Assembly (NCBI GenBank): GCA_934646865.1
Contig: CAKUEU010000010.1
Span: forward strand, 1-42,159
Length of the DNA: 42,159 nucleotides
Origin: an uncultured Collinsella sp.
GTDB taxonomy: Bacteria > Actinomycetota > Coriobacteriia > Coriobacteriales > Coriobacteriaceae
Direction: 5' to 3'
The translations under genes and the position numbers were made by a program. Each line of letters starts with the position of its first letter. Within the stretch, counting starts at the first letter, position 1. Shown one piece after another: positions 31,344-39,901 of the stretch. Below the pieces are notes generated by a model. The model did no database searches. It worked only from the letters and a program-made list of their open reading frames with translations, and was not told the DNA's origin.

Positions 31344-33296
31344 ATGGCGACCGCCGACCCCAAAAAGAAAAAGAAGAAGCGCAAGAAGAAAGAGTCCCTC
31401 GAGCATAAACGCAATCGCATCCTGGTCGCGCTGGGCATCTTTGCCGTGGTGTACGCCCTCGAGGAGCTTGGCGTCCTGACCGCAACGTTCGGCGAGCCGG
31501 GCGACATCTACGCCAGCTTCGTGCTGTTCCTCGTACCGTTTTTAATCGGCGGCTATGACGTCCTTCAAAAGGCGTTTAACAACATCCGCCGCGGCAAGGC
31601 CTTCGACGAAAGCTTTCTCATGGTCGTCGCAACCATCGGCGCGTTCGCCATGGTACTCTTCCCCGACGCCGACCCACACATGGCCGAAGGCGCCGCCGTC
31701 ATGTTGTTCTACCAGGTCGGAGAGCTGTTCCAGGCATATGCCGTGGGCAAAAGCCGCAAGTCTATCAGCGCTATGATGGACATCGCGCCCGACTACGCCA
31801 ACGTCGAGCAGGCCGACGGCACGCTCGAGCAAGTCTTCCCCGATGACATCGCCGTCGGCACCGTCATCGTGGTCAAGCCCGGCGAGCGCGTGCCCATCGA
31901 CGGCGTCGTCGTCGATGGCGAGACGCAGCTCGACACCGCCGCCCTCACCGGCGAGTCGGTCCCCCGCCCCGCCAAGTCCGGCGACGACATCATCAGCGGC
32001 TGCATCAACATGACAGGCCTCATCCGCGTGCGCACCACCAAGCCATTTGGCGAGTCCACCGTCAGTCGCATCCTGGAGCTCGTGGAAAACGCCAGCGAAA
32101 AGAAGGCGCGCACAGAGAACTTCATCACGCGCTTCGCACGCGTCTACACGCCCGCCGTCACCGGCGCCGCAGCGGTGCTCGCACTCGGCGGCGGCCTGAT
32201 TACCGGCGCCTGGTCCGACTGGATCCTGCGCGGCCTGACCTTCCTGGTCGTCAGCTGCCCGTGCGCGCTCGTTATCAGCGTGCCGCTGAGCTTCTTTGGC
32301 GGCATTGGCGGTGCGTCCAAGCTGGGCGTTCTCATCAAGGGCTCAAACTACCTCGAGACGCTTGCCGACGTAGACACCGTCGTCTTCGACAAAACCGGCA
32401 CGCTCACCAACGGCACGTTCTCGGTCGTCGCGGTACATCCCGAGGCTAGCTATACCGAGCAGTCGTTGCTCGAGGTCGCGGCCCTTGCCGAGTCGTTCTC
32501 CGACCACCCCATCGCTCAGTCCGTGCGCGCCGCCTACCAGGGCGAGGTCGACCCCAAGCGCGTGAGCGACTCCGCCAACGACGCGGGCCACGGCGTGACG
32601 GCGACCATCGACGGCAAGCACGTCATCGTCGGCAACGCTAAGATGCTCGCGGCGGCCGGTGTCGACGCTCCCAATTGCGAGGTTGTTGGCACAATCCTGC
32701 ATGTGCTCGTTGACGGCGCGTACGCCGGCCACATCGTGATTGCCGATACGGTTAAAGCCGATGCCGAGCAGACGATCCGCGATTTGCACGCCGCCGGCGT
32801 CAAACGTACCGTCATGCTCACAGGCGACCGCGAGGAAGTGGCGGCATCCGTGGCCAAGCGACTTGGACTCGACGAGTTCCATGCGCAGCTGCTGCCGGGC
32901 GACAAAGTCGAGCGCGTCGAGGCGCTGCTTTCGACCGAGAGCGGCAAGGGCAAGCTCGCCTTTGTCGGCGACGGCATTAACGACGCACCCGTGCTCACGC
33001 GCGCCGATGTGGGCATTGCCATGGGTGCCATGGGGTCCGATGCCGCGATCGAGGCCGCCGACGTCGTACTCATGGACGACAAGCCGTCCAACATCGCCCG
33101 CGCGATTCGCGTGGCGCGCAAGACCATGACGATTGTCTGGCAGAACATCATCTTTGCATTGGGCATTAAGCTGCTGATCCTGGTGCTTGCGGCGCTCGGC
33201 ATCGCCAACATGTGGCTTGCCGTCTTTGGCGACGTGGGCGTGGCGATCATCGCCATTCTGAACGCCATGCGCGCGATGGGTGTCAAGAACCTTTAG
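31344..33296 (+). CDS. Heavy-metal P1B-type ATPase (Zn/Cd/Co exporter, ZntA/CadA-like)
   Basis: 650 residues. It pumps divalent metal out using ATP. The metal site C305-P-C307 in VVSCPCALVIS, the phosphorylation site D349 in DKTGTLT, the SDHPIAQS nucleotide motif and GDGINDAP (542-549) are all intact, as is the TGES dephosphorylation loop (LTGESVPRP). In place of the usual N-terminal HMA domain it has a lysine-rich stretch (10 of residues 7-18 are Lys). The HMA domain is encoded separately just upstream. SD GGGAGG precedes the ATG. A CPC motif with a SmtB-type repressor suggests Zn, Cd or Co rather than Cu. Confidence 0.92.
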   Translation: MATADPKKKKKKRKKKESLEHKRNRILVALGIFAVVYALEELGVLTATFGEPGDIYASFVLFLVPFLIGGYDVLQKAFNNIRRGKAFDESFLMVVATIGAFAMVLFPDADPHMAEGAAVMLFYQVGELFQAYAVGKSRKSISAMMDIAPDYANVEQADGTLEQVFPDDIAVGTVIVVKPGERVPIDGVVVDGETQLDTAALTGESVPRPAKSGDDIISGCINMTGLIRVRTTKPFGESTVSRILELVENASEKKARTENFITRFARVYTPAVTGAAAVLALGGGLITGAWSDWILRGLTFLVVSCPCALVISVPLSFFGGIGGASKLGVLIKGSNYLETLADVDTVVFDKTGTLTNGTFSVVAVHPEASYTEQSLLEVAALAESFSDHPIAQSVRAAYQGEVDPKRVSDSANDAGHGVTATIDGKHVIVGNAKMLAAAGVDAPNCEVVGTILHVLVDGAYAGHIVIADTVKADAEQTIRDLHAAGVKRTVMLTGDREEVAASVAKRLGLDEFHAQLLPGDKVERVEALLSTESGKGKLAFVGDGINDAPVLTRADVGIAMGAMGSDAAIEAADVVLMDDKPSNIARAIRVARKTMTIVWQNIIFALGIKLLILVLAALGIANMWLAVFGDVGVAIIAILNAMRAMGVKNL

Positions 33297-33304
33297 TGCT
33301 GTCC

Positions 33305-33434
33305 GGCCGGGGCCGGGTTTGGTTTTGAAAACGTCCTCGACCATGTGCGGCGCCTTGTCCTGCTCCTGCGGAGCTGCGGACAAGGCGCCGCACCGGTCTG
33401 CGGAGTGTTTTCAAAACCAAACCCGGCCCCGGCC
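33305..33434. repeat. 130-bp nested palindrome after the ATPase gene
   Basis: The outer arms (33305-33332 and 33407-33434) are perfect 28-bp complements starting GGCCGGGGCCGGGTTTGG. Inside, GTGCGGCGCCTTGTCC (33345-33360) and GGACAAGGCGCCGCAC (33378-33393) form a second perfect stem. It begins 8 bases after the ATPase stop. It may stabilise or end that transcript, though no T-run follows. Confidence 0.9.
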
Positions 33435-33708
33435 TGCAGTGACGCTGCTGGAGGTTCTTGGCATCGCTTGCTGGCGGGGTTCCTTGTCTGAAATGGACTT
33501 GGCTGATGGGGCCTTTTGTCCCGGTCGCTGTCCCGCGCCGTTTCGGCGCGGGAGGCGCGCCACTTTGGGATGTAAGGGCGGCGCTGTTGAAAGGACGCTA
33601 CCCATTGATTGGGTTACTTTGGACTCAATGGTAGCTGTTGTTGTTTGAAAGTTCTATCCCCTTTCGCTGGTTCGCGCTTTGCGCGAACTCCGCGTTACTG
33701 GGGACCTG
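33435..33708. other. 274-base gap between palindrome and DtxR-family gene
   Basis: No gene is seen. A 9-bp GC hairpin with a TTT loop (33532-33552) and a short inverted pair, GCTACCCATTGA and TCAATGGTAGC (about 33597-33634), are present. These look like further palindromic debris rather than regulatory sites for the neighbouring genes, which converge here. Confidence 0.5.
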
Positions 33709-34086
33709 TTAGGCCTCCGTTGTCTCGTCCTTAGCAAGCATCGCCCTCAGCTTCTCGAAGCTTTCCTCGCTCAGGCAATGCTCCATGTGGCAGCCCTCCT
33801 GCGCGGCAACTTCGGCCGAAACGCCCGCATCCTCGAGCAGCTGCACAAAAAAGCAGTGACGCTCCCACATTTGGCGCGCGACCTCCAGCCCGCGCTCCGT
33901 CAGATGCACGTCGCGTTTGCCCATCTCGACGTAGCCGTTGCTCTCCAGCGTCGCCATGGCCTTGGAGACGCTTGCTTTGGTTACGCCAAGGTACTCCGCA
34001 ACGTCGATCGAGCGCACGATGCCCTGACGTTCCGACAGAACGTAGATCGATTCGAGATAGTCTTCTCCGGATTCACGTAGGGCCAT
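33709..34086 (-). CDS. DtxR/MntR-family metal-dependent regulator, short form
   Basis: 125 residues: winged helix (about 1-62) plus dimerisation domain, without the SH3-like third domain of DtxR. Metal positions compare with B. subtilis MntR as follows: D9 (MntR D8), E12 (E11), H77 (H77), E102 and H103 (same), but C99 stands where MntR has E99. A Cys-x-x-Glu-His order is that of DtxR/IdeR iron sensors. The mixed set leaves Mn and Fe both possible. SD AAAGGCGG precedes the ATG. It faces the Zn/Cd ATPase tail to tail and is not part of that operon. Confidence 0.88.
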   Translation of the reverse strand: MALRESGEDYLESIYVLSERQGIVRSIDVAEYLGVTKASVSKAMATLESNGYVEMGKRDVHLTERGLEVARQMWERHCFFVQLLEDAGVSAEVAAQEGCHMEHCLSEESFEKLRAMLAKDETTEA

Positions 34087-34254
34087 GGGCCGCCTTTCGC
34101 GATGATTGCTAGTTAGCCTTTGGATACTTTCTTTGGCTTACTTTACCGCAAAAGTTGCCCATGTCTTACTGCATTGACTAAAAAGTTAGCCGTGTTTCAC
34201 AAAACGCGCGGGTGGGGCGCGACACCCCGGCGCGTGGCGCACGGCGCGCAAGGA

Positions 34255-34316
34255 GTGTCCCCAGGTGCCGGCCGAAAAGGAACGTCCCCAAGTGCCGTGC
34301 GCCCAAGTGCCGGGTG
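34255..34316. repeat. Decayed copy of the GGAACGTCCCC repeat
   Basis: GTGTCCCCAGGTGCC (34255-34269), then GGAACGTCCCCAAGTGCC (34279-34296) and CCCAAGTGCC again, resemble pieces of the palindrome at 9847-9900, here as direct rather than inverted units. It ends 11 bases from the HAD gene stop. In 34087-34254 I see no clear regulatory site. Confidence 0.5.
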
Positions 34317-34327
34317 CCCGCCCTCAG

Positions 34328-35098
34328 CTAGATCAGGCCGAAGTGCTTCGCGGCGTTGTAGATGCCGCCGTCGTCTACGGCGGTCGTTATGTAGGTCGCG
34401 GCGGCTTTCACGGTCTCCTGCGCGTTGCCCATGGCCACGCTTGTGCCCACGGCCGAGAACATCGACAGGTCGTTCTCGCCGTCGCCAAAGGCGATTGCCT
34501 CGCTTGCGTCGATGCCCAGGCGCTCGAGCGTTGCTGCCACGCCCAGGTCCTTGCCGCCGTTAGCAGGAATGATGTCGCAGAACAGGTCGCACCAGCGCGT
34601 GGTGAGCGAATGCGACACGGCATCGGTTACGATATGCTCGTCGGCGGGGTCGACGAAGGCGCAGAACTGGTAGACCGGCGCGTCGAAGGCGTGCTCAAAC
34701 GGCTCCTCGTGGTAGACGATTCCTGCGTTGCTGCCGGCCGTCACCACGCGCTCGGACAGGCGGTTCACAAACGAGTTCTCGCCCTGCATGCACAGCGAGT
34801 CGTAGCGCCCCTGCGCCACCTGGTCCACGATTACCGCGACGTCGGCCGGATCGATCGGGCAGCTGCGATAGACACCCTCCGCGTCAAAGCAGTGCTGGCC
34901 AGAGAGCGTGATGTATGCATCCCAGCCCAGGTCGAACAGCCAATCCGGCATCTGGTAGGTCGGGCGGCCCGTGGCGATCACACACGCGACCCCCTGCTCG
35001 TGAAAGCTATCGAGCACCCGCTGCGCCGACGCCGGAATCCGATGGGTCTTAAAGCTCAGCAGCGTGCCGTCGATATCGAAAAACGCGGCCTTGATCAT
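34328..35098 (-). CDS. HAD-superfamily phosphatase, Cof type
   Basis: 256 residues. It is a haloacid dehalogenase-type phosphatase with a C2B cap, acting on sugar or other small phosphates. Motif I FFDIDGTL holds the nucleophile D8 and D10; motif II is ATGRP; motif III/IV is the late Lys (GGKDLGV) and AFGDGENDLSM. The substrate is not evident. GAGGAG of the ribosome-binding site lies in the last codons of the ABC-F gene, 6 bases upstream, so the two genes form an operon. Confidence 0.9.
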   Translation of the reverse strand: MIKAAFFDIDGTLLSFKTHRIPASAQRVLDSFHEQGVACVIATGRPTYQMPDWLFDLGWDAYITLSGQHCFDAEGVYRSCPIDPADVAVIVDQVAQGRYDSLCMQGENSFVNRLSERVVTAGSNAGIVYHEEPFEHAFDAPVYQFCAFVDPADEHIVTDAVSHSLTTRWCDLFCDIIPANGGKDLGVAATLERLGIDASEAIAFGDGENDLSMFSAVGTSVAMGNAQETVKAAATYITTAVDDGGIYNAAKHFGLI

Positions 35099-35104
35099 CC
35101 TCGT

Positions 35105-36964
35105 CTACTCCTCGCCCTCGAGCTTTTCGCTCGCCTCGAGCCACGCCATCTCCAGCTCATCCATGGCGGCGCGCGCCTCGTCGATCTTTGCCTGCTGCTC
35201 GCCGAGCGCCGTGTAGTTGGTGGGGTCGACCTGGGCCATCGCGGCCTCGGCCTCCTCCACGCGGGCGCGCTGCGTCTCCATCTTGCGCTCCAGCGAGCTC
35301 ACCTCGCGGCGGAGCTTTTGGCGCTCGGCGTTGGAAAGGCCGTTGGGCTGACCGCTCGATTTGGGTTTCTCGGCCGCGACCGCCGCGACACCGGTGTCGA
35401 ACGTGCCGGTCTTGGCGCTCGGCGCGCCCACGGGCTCGCCCTCGGCGGTGGCGTTGCACAGACGCAGGTACTGGTCCACACCGCCGGGCATGTGCGTCAG
35501 GTGGCCGTCGAGCAGCGCCCACTGCTGGTCGGTCACGCGCTCCATAAGGAAGCGGTCATGCGTCACCAGAATCAGCGTGCCCGGCCAGCCGTCAAGCAGG
35601 TCCTCGACAATCGCCAGCATGTCGGTATCGAGGTCGTTGCCAGGCTCGTCCAGGATAAGCACGTTGGGCTCGTCCAGAATCGTCAGCAGCAGCGACAGGC
35701 GGCGGCGCTGGCCGCCCGAAAGGTCGCCGATGCGGCTCCAGAGCTGCTGGGTCGTAAAGCCCAGGCGCTCGCAGAGCTTCTCGGGCGAAGTCTCCTTGCC
35801 GTCGATGACGTAGTACTTCTTGTAATTGCTCAGCACCTCGCGAATCGTATCGCCCATGTAGGGCTCTAGCTCCTCGAGCTGCTGCGACAGCACGCCAAAG
35901 CGCACCGTCTGGCCGATCTTCACGCGGCCGCGTAGCGGCGCGATCTTGCCCTGGATCACGTCGAGCAGCGTGGACTTACCGGCACCGTTCTCGCCCAGCA
36001 GACCATAGCGGTCGCCCGCGCCGATGAGCCAAGTCACGTCGGAGAGCACCTGCTTGGGCGCGCCGTCGGCGTCCGAGTAGCCGGCGTCCACGTCGACCAC
36101 ATCGATAACCTGCTTGCCCAGGCGGCTAACGGCCAGGCGCTTGAGCTCCAGCTCGTCGCGCACGGGCGGCACGTCGGCGATGAGCTCGCGGGCGGCCTCC
36201 ACACGAAACTTGGGCTTGGTGGAACGGGCCTGGGCGCCGCGGCTCAGCCATGCAAGCTCCTTGCGCGCCATGTTGCGGCGGCGCTCCTCGGTGACGGCGG
36301 CCATGCGGTCGCGCTCCACGCGCTGCAGGATGTATGCCGAGTAGCCGCCCTCGAAGGGATCGACCTGGCCGTCGTGGACTTCCCACATACTGGTGCAGAC
36401 CTCGTCCAAAAACCAGCGGTCGTGCGTGACCACGAGCATGGCGCCCTGGCCGCGCTGCCAGCGGGCCTTAAGATGGCGCGCGAGCCAGTTGATGGTGCGC
36501 ATATCCAGGTGGTTGGTGGGCTCGTCGAGCATGAGCACGTCGTAGTCGCCGATCAGCAGGCGCGCGAGGTCCACGCGGCGGCGCTGACCGCCCGAAAGCT
36601 CGCCCACCGTGCCCTCCCAGGGCACATCGCTAATGAGGCCGGCGAGGATCTGGCGCGTGCGGGGGCTCGATGCCCATTCGTACTCGGGCGTGTCGCCCAC
36701 AACGGCACGATGCACGGTATCAGTATCGACAAGCTGGTCCTTTTGGCCGAGCAGGCCGATCGTGGTGCCGCGGCGATGCGTCACGCGACCGTCGTCGGGC
36801 TCCAACGTGCCAGCGAGCACGCTCAGCAGCGTCGACTTGCCGTCGCCGTTTTTGCCGACAATACCAATACGGTCGCCCTCGCCCACGCCGAGCGTCACGC
36901 TATCGAAAATATGCTTGGTGGGAAACTCTAGGCTGACGGAATCGCATCCCAAAAGAATCGCCAT
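35105..36964 (-). CDS. ABC-F family ATPase, Uup-like
   Basis: 619 residues with two ATPase domains and no membrane part. ABC-F proteins act on ribosomes to relieve stalling or resist antibiotics. Domain 1: Walker A GKNGDGKS (37-44), LSGGQ (123-127), DEPTNHLD (147-154). Domain 2: GENGAGKS (324-331), LSGGQ (415-419), DEPGNDLD (439-446), where G-N-D replaces T-N-H as in Uup. The linker (about 215-260) is basic and helical. The C-terminal 75 residues form a coiled coil, as in Uup. AAGGAG precedes the ATG at 36964; an open frame upstream reads through palindrome copy 6 and is not convincing. Confidence 0.9.
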   Translation of the reverse strand: MAILLGCDSVSLEFPTKHIFDSVTLGVGEGDRIGIVGKNGDGKSTLLSVLAGTLEPDDGRVTHRRGTTIGLLGQKDQLVDTDTVHRAVVGDTPEYEWASSPRTRQILAGLISDVPWEGTVGELSGGQRRRVDLARLLIGDYDVLMLDEPTNHLDMRTINWLARHLKARWQRGQGAMLVVTHDRWFLDEVCTSMWEVHDGQVDPFEGGYSAYILQRVERDRMAAVTEERRRNMARKELAWLSRGAQARSTKPKFRVEAARELIADVPPVRDELELKRLAVSRLGKQVIDVVDVDAGYSDADGAPKQVLSDVTWLIGAGDRYGLLGENGAGKSTLLDVIQGKIAPLRGRVKIGQTVRFGVLSQQLEELEPYMGDTIREVLSNYKKYYVIDGKETSPEKLCERLGFTTQQLWSRIGDLSGGQRRRLSLLLTILDEPNVLILDEPGNDLDTDMLAIVEDLLDGWPGTLILVTHDRFLMERVTDQQWALLDGHLTHMPGGVDQYLRLCNATAEGEPVGAPSAKTGTFDTGVAAVAAEKPKSSGQPNGLSNAERQKLRREVSSLERKMETQRARVEEAEAAMAQVDPTNYTALGEQQAKIDEARAAMDELEMAWLEASEKLEGEE

Positions 36965-37008
36965 ATGCCCTGCTCCTTCGTAGAAATTCAACGTTGTCCA
37001 TGATAGCG

Positions 37009-37049
37009 AAAACCACCACAAAGGTGCCTGTCCCCTTTGTGGTGGTTTT
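37009..37049. repeat. AAACCACCAC palindrome, copy 6
   Basis: Arms as in copy 1, loop GTGCCTGTCCCC; both arms are intact. It lies between the pstB terminator and the ABC-F start, 130 bases beyond the pstB stop, and is the only copy not close to a stop codon. Confidence 0.92.
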
Positions 37050-37085
37050 GGGCGGGCGCAGTCGACGAGCGCAACCCCGCAAACG

Positions 37086-37123
37086 CAAAAAGGCGGGCCA
37101 TCTCCCGCAAGAGATGACCCGCC
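37086..37123 (-). terminator. Intrinsic terminator of the pst operon
   Basis: On the minus strand GGCGGGTCATCTC and its complement (to 37092) form a stem of about 13 pairs with one internal mismatch, followed by TTTTTGCG. It lies 57 bases after the pstB stop. Confidence 0.88.
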
Positions 37124-37179
37124 TCTCCAATCAGTCCCGTGGCGACCGTGGCCGCCGCGGGCCTCAAGCATGTCCCGGA

Positions 37180-38052
37180 CTAGGAGAACATGCCGGTGAG
37201 GTAATCATTCAGCCGCTGATCCTTGGGCCGTTGGAAAATCTCGTCGGTCTCGTCGTACTCGACCATATCGCCCATGTAGAAGAACGCCGTGCGGTTGGAC
37301 ACGCGCGACGCCTGCTCCATGTTGTGCGTCACGATGACGATAGCGCGCTCGGCGACGATCGACGACATAAGGTCCTCGATCGCCAGCGTCGAGATGGGGT
37401 CGAGCGCCGAGCAGGGCTCGTCGAACAAGATCACATCGGGGTTGAGCGCCAGCGTGCGCGCGATGCACAGGCGCTGCTGCTGACCGCCCGAAAGCGCATA
37501 GGCGCTCTTGTCGAGCTTGTCCTTGACCTCGTCCCACAGTGCCGCGCCGCGCAGACTCTCCTCGACCATGCGGTCGAGCTCGTCATGGTCGGTGATGCCG
37601 TGGCGCTTAGGCGCAAACGTAATGTTGTCGCGAATGGACTTGCGGAACGGATTAGGCTGCTGGAATACCATGCCAATGGAACGGCGCAGCTCGTACGTGT
37701 TCTCGGTCCTGGTGTTCACGTTGCGCCCGCGGTAGTTGATCTCGCCCTCCACGCGGCAACCGCGAATCTCGCGATTCATCAGGTTGAGGCTGCGCAAGAA
37801 GGTCGACTTACCGCAGCCCGAAGGCCCGATGAGCGCCGTGATCTCGCCCTTGTGGAAGTCGAGCGACGTGTTATGCAGCGCATGGTGGTTGCCGTAGTAC
37901 ACGTTGACGTCCTTGGCGGAGAGCACGACCTCGTCGCTCACGGCCTTGCCGTTCACGCGAACGCGCTTCTCGCTCTCCCCCACGCTCGACAGGAAGTCCT
38001 GGGTCTCGGACGTGGCCGCCTCGGTTGCGGGCGTTGCATTCATCTCGCTCAT
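37180..38052 (-). CDS. pstB: Phosphate ABC transporter ATPase
   Basis: 290 residues. It supplies ATP-driven force for phosphate import. Walker A GPSGCGKST (76-84), Q131 in FQQPNPF, LSGGQ (187-191), DEPCSALD (211-218) and the switch His in VTHNMEQA are intact. FQQPNPF and NLMNREI mark the PstB subfamily. The first ~40 residues, rich in Ala, Glu and Thr, are longer than usual and probably disordered. Its ATG overlaps the pstA stop by 4 bases (ATGA), so translation is coupled. A terminator follows. Confidence 0.95.
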   Translation of the reverse strand: MSEMNATPATEAATSETQDFLSSVGESEKRVRVNGKAVSDEVVLSAKDVNVYYGNHHALHNTSLDFHKGEITALIGPSGCGKSTFLRSLNLMNREIRGCRVEGEINYRGRNVNTRTENTYELRRSIGMVFQQPNPFRKSIRDNITFAPKRHGITDHDELDRMVEESLRGAALWDEVKDKLDKSAYALSGGQQQRLCIARTLALNPDVILFDEPCSALDPISTLAIEDLMSSIVAERAIVIVTHNMEQASRVSNRTAFFYMGDMVEYDETDEIFQRPKDQRLNDYLTGMFS

Positions 38053-38975
38053 TCGGCCGTCATCTTCCTTGCCAGTTGCTTGCCCACGATACGGGCGATT
38101 ACGTTAAACAGCAGCACGCAGATCATCAGCAGTGCGGCGGTGCCCCAAACGATCTGCTGGGCCTCGGGGCTGCCCTCGCCGTAGATCTTGTAGATGTGCA
38201 CGGCGAGCGACTCACCGGGGCGGAACACGTTCCAAGCGCACGTGGGGCTCGACAGGTTAAAGCTCAAGAAGTTGAGGCGAACCGGCGAGCTCATGCCCGA
38301 GGTAAAGAGCAGCGCTGCGGCCTCGCCAAACACGCGACCGGCCGAAAGCACGATGCCGGTCACGATGGCGGGCATGGCCTCGGGAATCAGGATATGCAGC
38401 GTGGCCTCCCAGCGGGTGAGGCCCATGGCCAGGCACGCATCGCGCTGGGCCTGTGGCACGTCCTCGAGCGCCTGCTGAATCACGCGCACCAGGATGGGGA
38501 TGTTGAACATGGTGAGCGCGACGGCGCCGGAGATGATGGAGTACTTCCACCCCAGCTGCACCGAGAACACCAGGAATCCGAACATGCCGACGACGATGGA
38601 AGGCAGCGAGGACAGCGTCTCGATGGCGGTGGAGGCGATGTCGCGGATGGGGCCGTCGGGTGCGTACTCGACCAGGAAGACCGCGCCGCCCAGGCTGATG
38701 GGCACCGAGATAACCAGGGTGATCAGCAGCAGGTAGAACGAGTCGAACAGCTGGTAGAGCACGCCGCCCTGGGTGCCGTTGGCGCGCGACGGCTCCGTGA
38801 GGAAGCCCGGCTGGAACAGCGTCGAGATACCCTCGAACAGGATGTAGGCCACCATGGAAACGACGATGAGCATGACGATGGCGACGATTGCCGTCAACAC
38901 GCCCGTGGCGATGCGGTCCTGTTTTTGGACACGCCCGAGTCTCGCCTCGTCGATATGGATGCGCGTGCTAGCCAC
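38049..38975 (-). CDS. pstA: Phosphate ABC transporter permease
   Basis: 308 residues from a GTG at 38975, picked because AAGG lies 6 nt upstream and it overlaps the pstC end by 8 bases; a TTG eight codons earlier is the other option. Six membrane segments are visible, with the ATPase-coupling loop ACLAMGLTRWEATLHILIPEAMPAIVTG (about residues 179-206). The periplasmic segment SRANGTQGG fits PstA. Forms the phosphate channel together with PstC. Confidence 0.92.
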   Translation of the reverse strand: MASTRIHIDEARLGRVQKQDRIATGVLTAIVAIVMLIVVSMVAYILFEGISTLFQPGFLTEPSRANGTQGGVLYQLFDSFYLLLITLVISVPISLGGAVFLVEYAPDGPIRDIASTAIETLSSLPSIVVGMFGFLVFSVQLGWKYSIISGAVALTMFNIPILVRVIQQALEDVPQAQRDACLAMGLTRWEATLHILIPEAMPAIVTGIVLSAGRVFGEAAALLFTSGMSSPVRLNFLSFNLSSPTCAWNVFRPGESLAVHIYKIYGEGSPEAQQIVWGTAALLMICVLLFNVIARIVGKQLARKMTAE

Positions 38976-39876
38976 GAGCCTTCGCCCCCTTGCGGCCAAT
39001 GAGATGGATGATCAGGATGAAGATGAGGCTCATGCCCATCAGTAGCAGACCGAGCGCCCACAGAACGTCGTCCTGAGCCGAGCCCTCGGCATAGACCGCC
39101 ATGGACGTGGTGAGCGTGGTCGTGATGGTCGAAGCCGGCGACAACAGCGACGTCGGCATGGCCTCGATACCGCCGATGACCATGCGCACGGCGAGCGTCT
39201 CGCCAAAGGCGCGGGTCATGCCCAGGATGACCGCGGTCATGAGCGACGGCATGGCGGACTTGAGCACCACGTGCCAGATGGTCTGCCAGCGGGTATAGCC
39301 CAGCGCGAGCGAACCCTGACGGTAGCTGTCGGGCACGGCGCGCAGGCCGTCGACCGAAAGCGTGGTCATGGTCGGCAGGATCATGACGGCCAGCACGATG
39401 GCGCCGGGCAGGATGCCCAGGCCCGTGCTCACGTGGAAGACGCTCTTCATAAGGCCGACGACCACGTGGAAGCCGATCAGGCCAAAGACGACCGAGGGGA
39501 TGCCGGTCAAAAGCTCGATAAGCGGCTGGAAGATCTTGGAGCCAAACTTAGGCTGAATCTCAACCGCGAAGATGGCAGAGCCGATGGCGATGGGCAGTGC
39601 GATGAGCGTGGAGAGCACCATAACCGCAAACGAGGTGACGATCAGGGGCAGGGTACCGGTATAGGGCAGACCGTTTTCGGCCGTGTTGGCCAGGTCCCAC
39701 TTAGTACCGGCGAAAAACTCGACGACCGAGACGCCGTCCTCAACGAAAGCCGAGAGGCCCTTTTGGGCGACCATAAAGATGAGCGCGGCAACGACAAGCG
39801 TCACGAGCGCTACGCACGCGCCCGTGACGCCCAGGCCCACGTTCTCAAGGTCGCGCTTTGGCAGCTGTTTTGCCAT
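38968..39876 (-). CDS. pstC: Phosphate ABC transporter permease
   Basis: 302 residues with six membrane segments. The coupling loop is GSLALGYTRWQTIWHVVLKSAMPSLMTAV. GIPSVVFGLIGF and MTRAFGETLAVRMVIGG are typical of PstC, the latter near the phosphate path. AAAGG precedes the ATG. It lies 25 bases after pstS and overlaps pstA. Confidence 0.94.
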   Translation of the reverse strand: MAKQLPKRDLENVGLGVTGACVALVTLVVAALIFMVAQKGLSAFVEDGVSVVEFFAGTKWDLANTAENGLPYTGTLPLIVTSFAVMVLSTLIALPIAIGSAIFAVEIQPKFGSKIFQPLIELLTGIPSVVFGLIGFHVVVGLMKSVFHVSTGLGILPGAIVLAVMILPTMTTLSVDGLRAVPDSYRQGSLALGYTRWQTIWHVVLKSAMPSLMTAVILGMTRAFGETLAVRMVIGGIEAMPTSLLSPASTITTTLTTSMAVYAEGSAQDDVLWALGLLLMGMSLIFILIIHLIGRKGAKARG

Positions 39877-39901
39877 TGCAAACCTTTCCGGGGGCGATTA
39901 C

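Noticed and set aside
34265..35869. A 534-residue open frame antisense to the HAD and ABC-F genes
   Set aside because: It spans two genuine genes on the other strand and has no family motif or ribosome-binding site.
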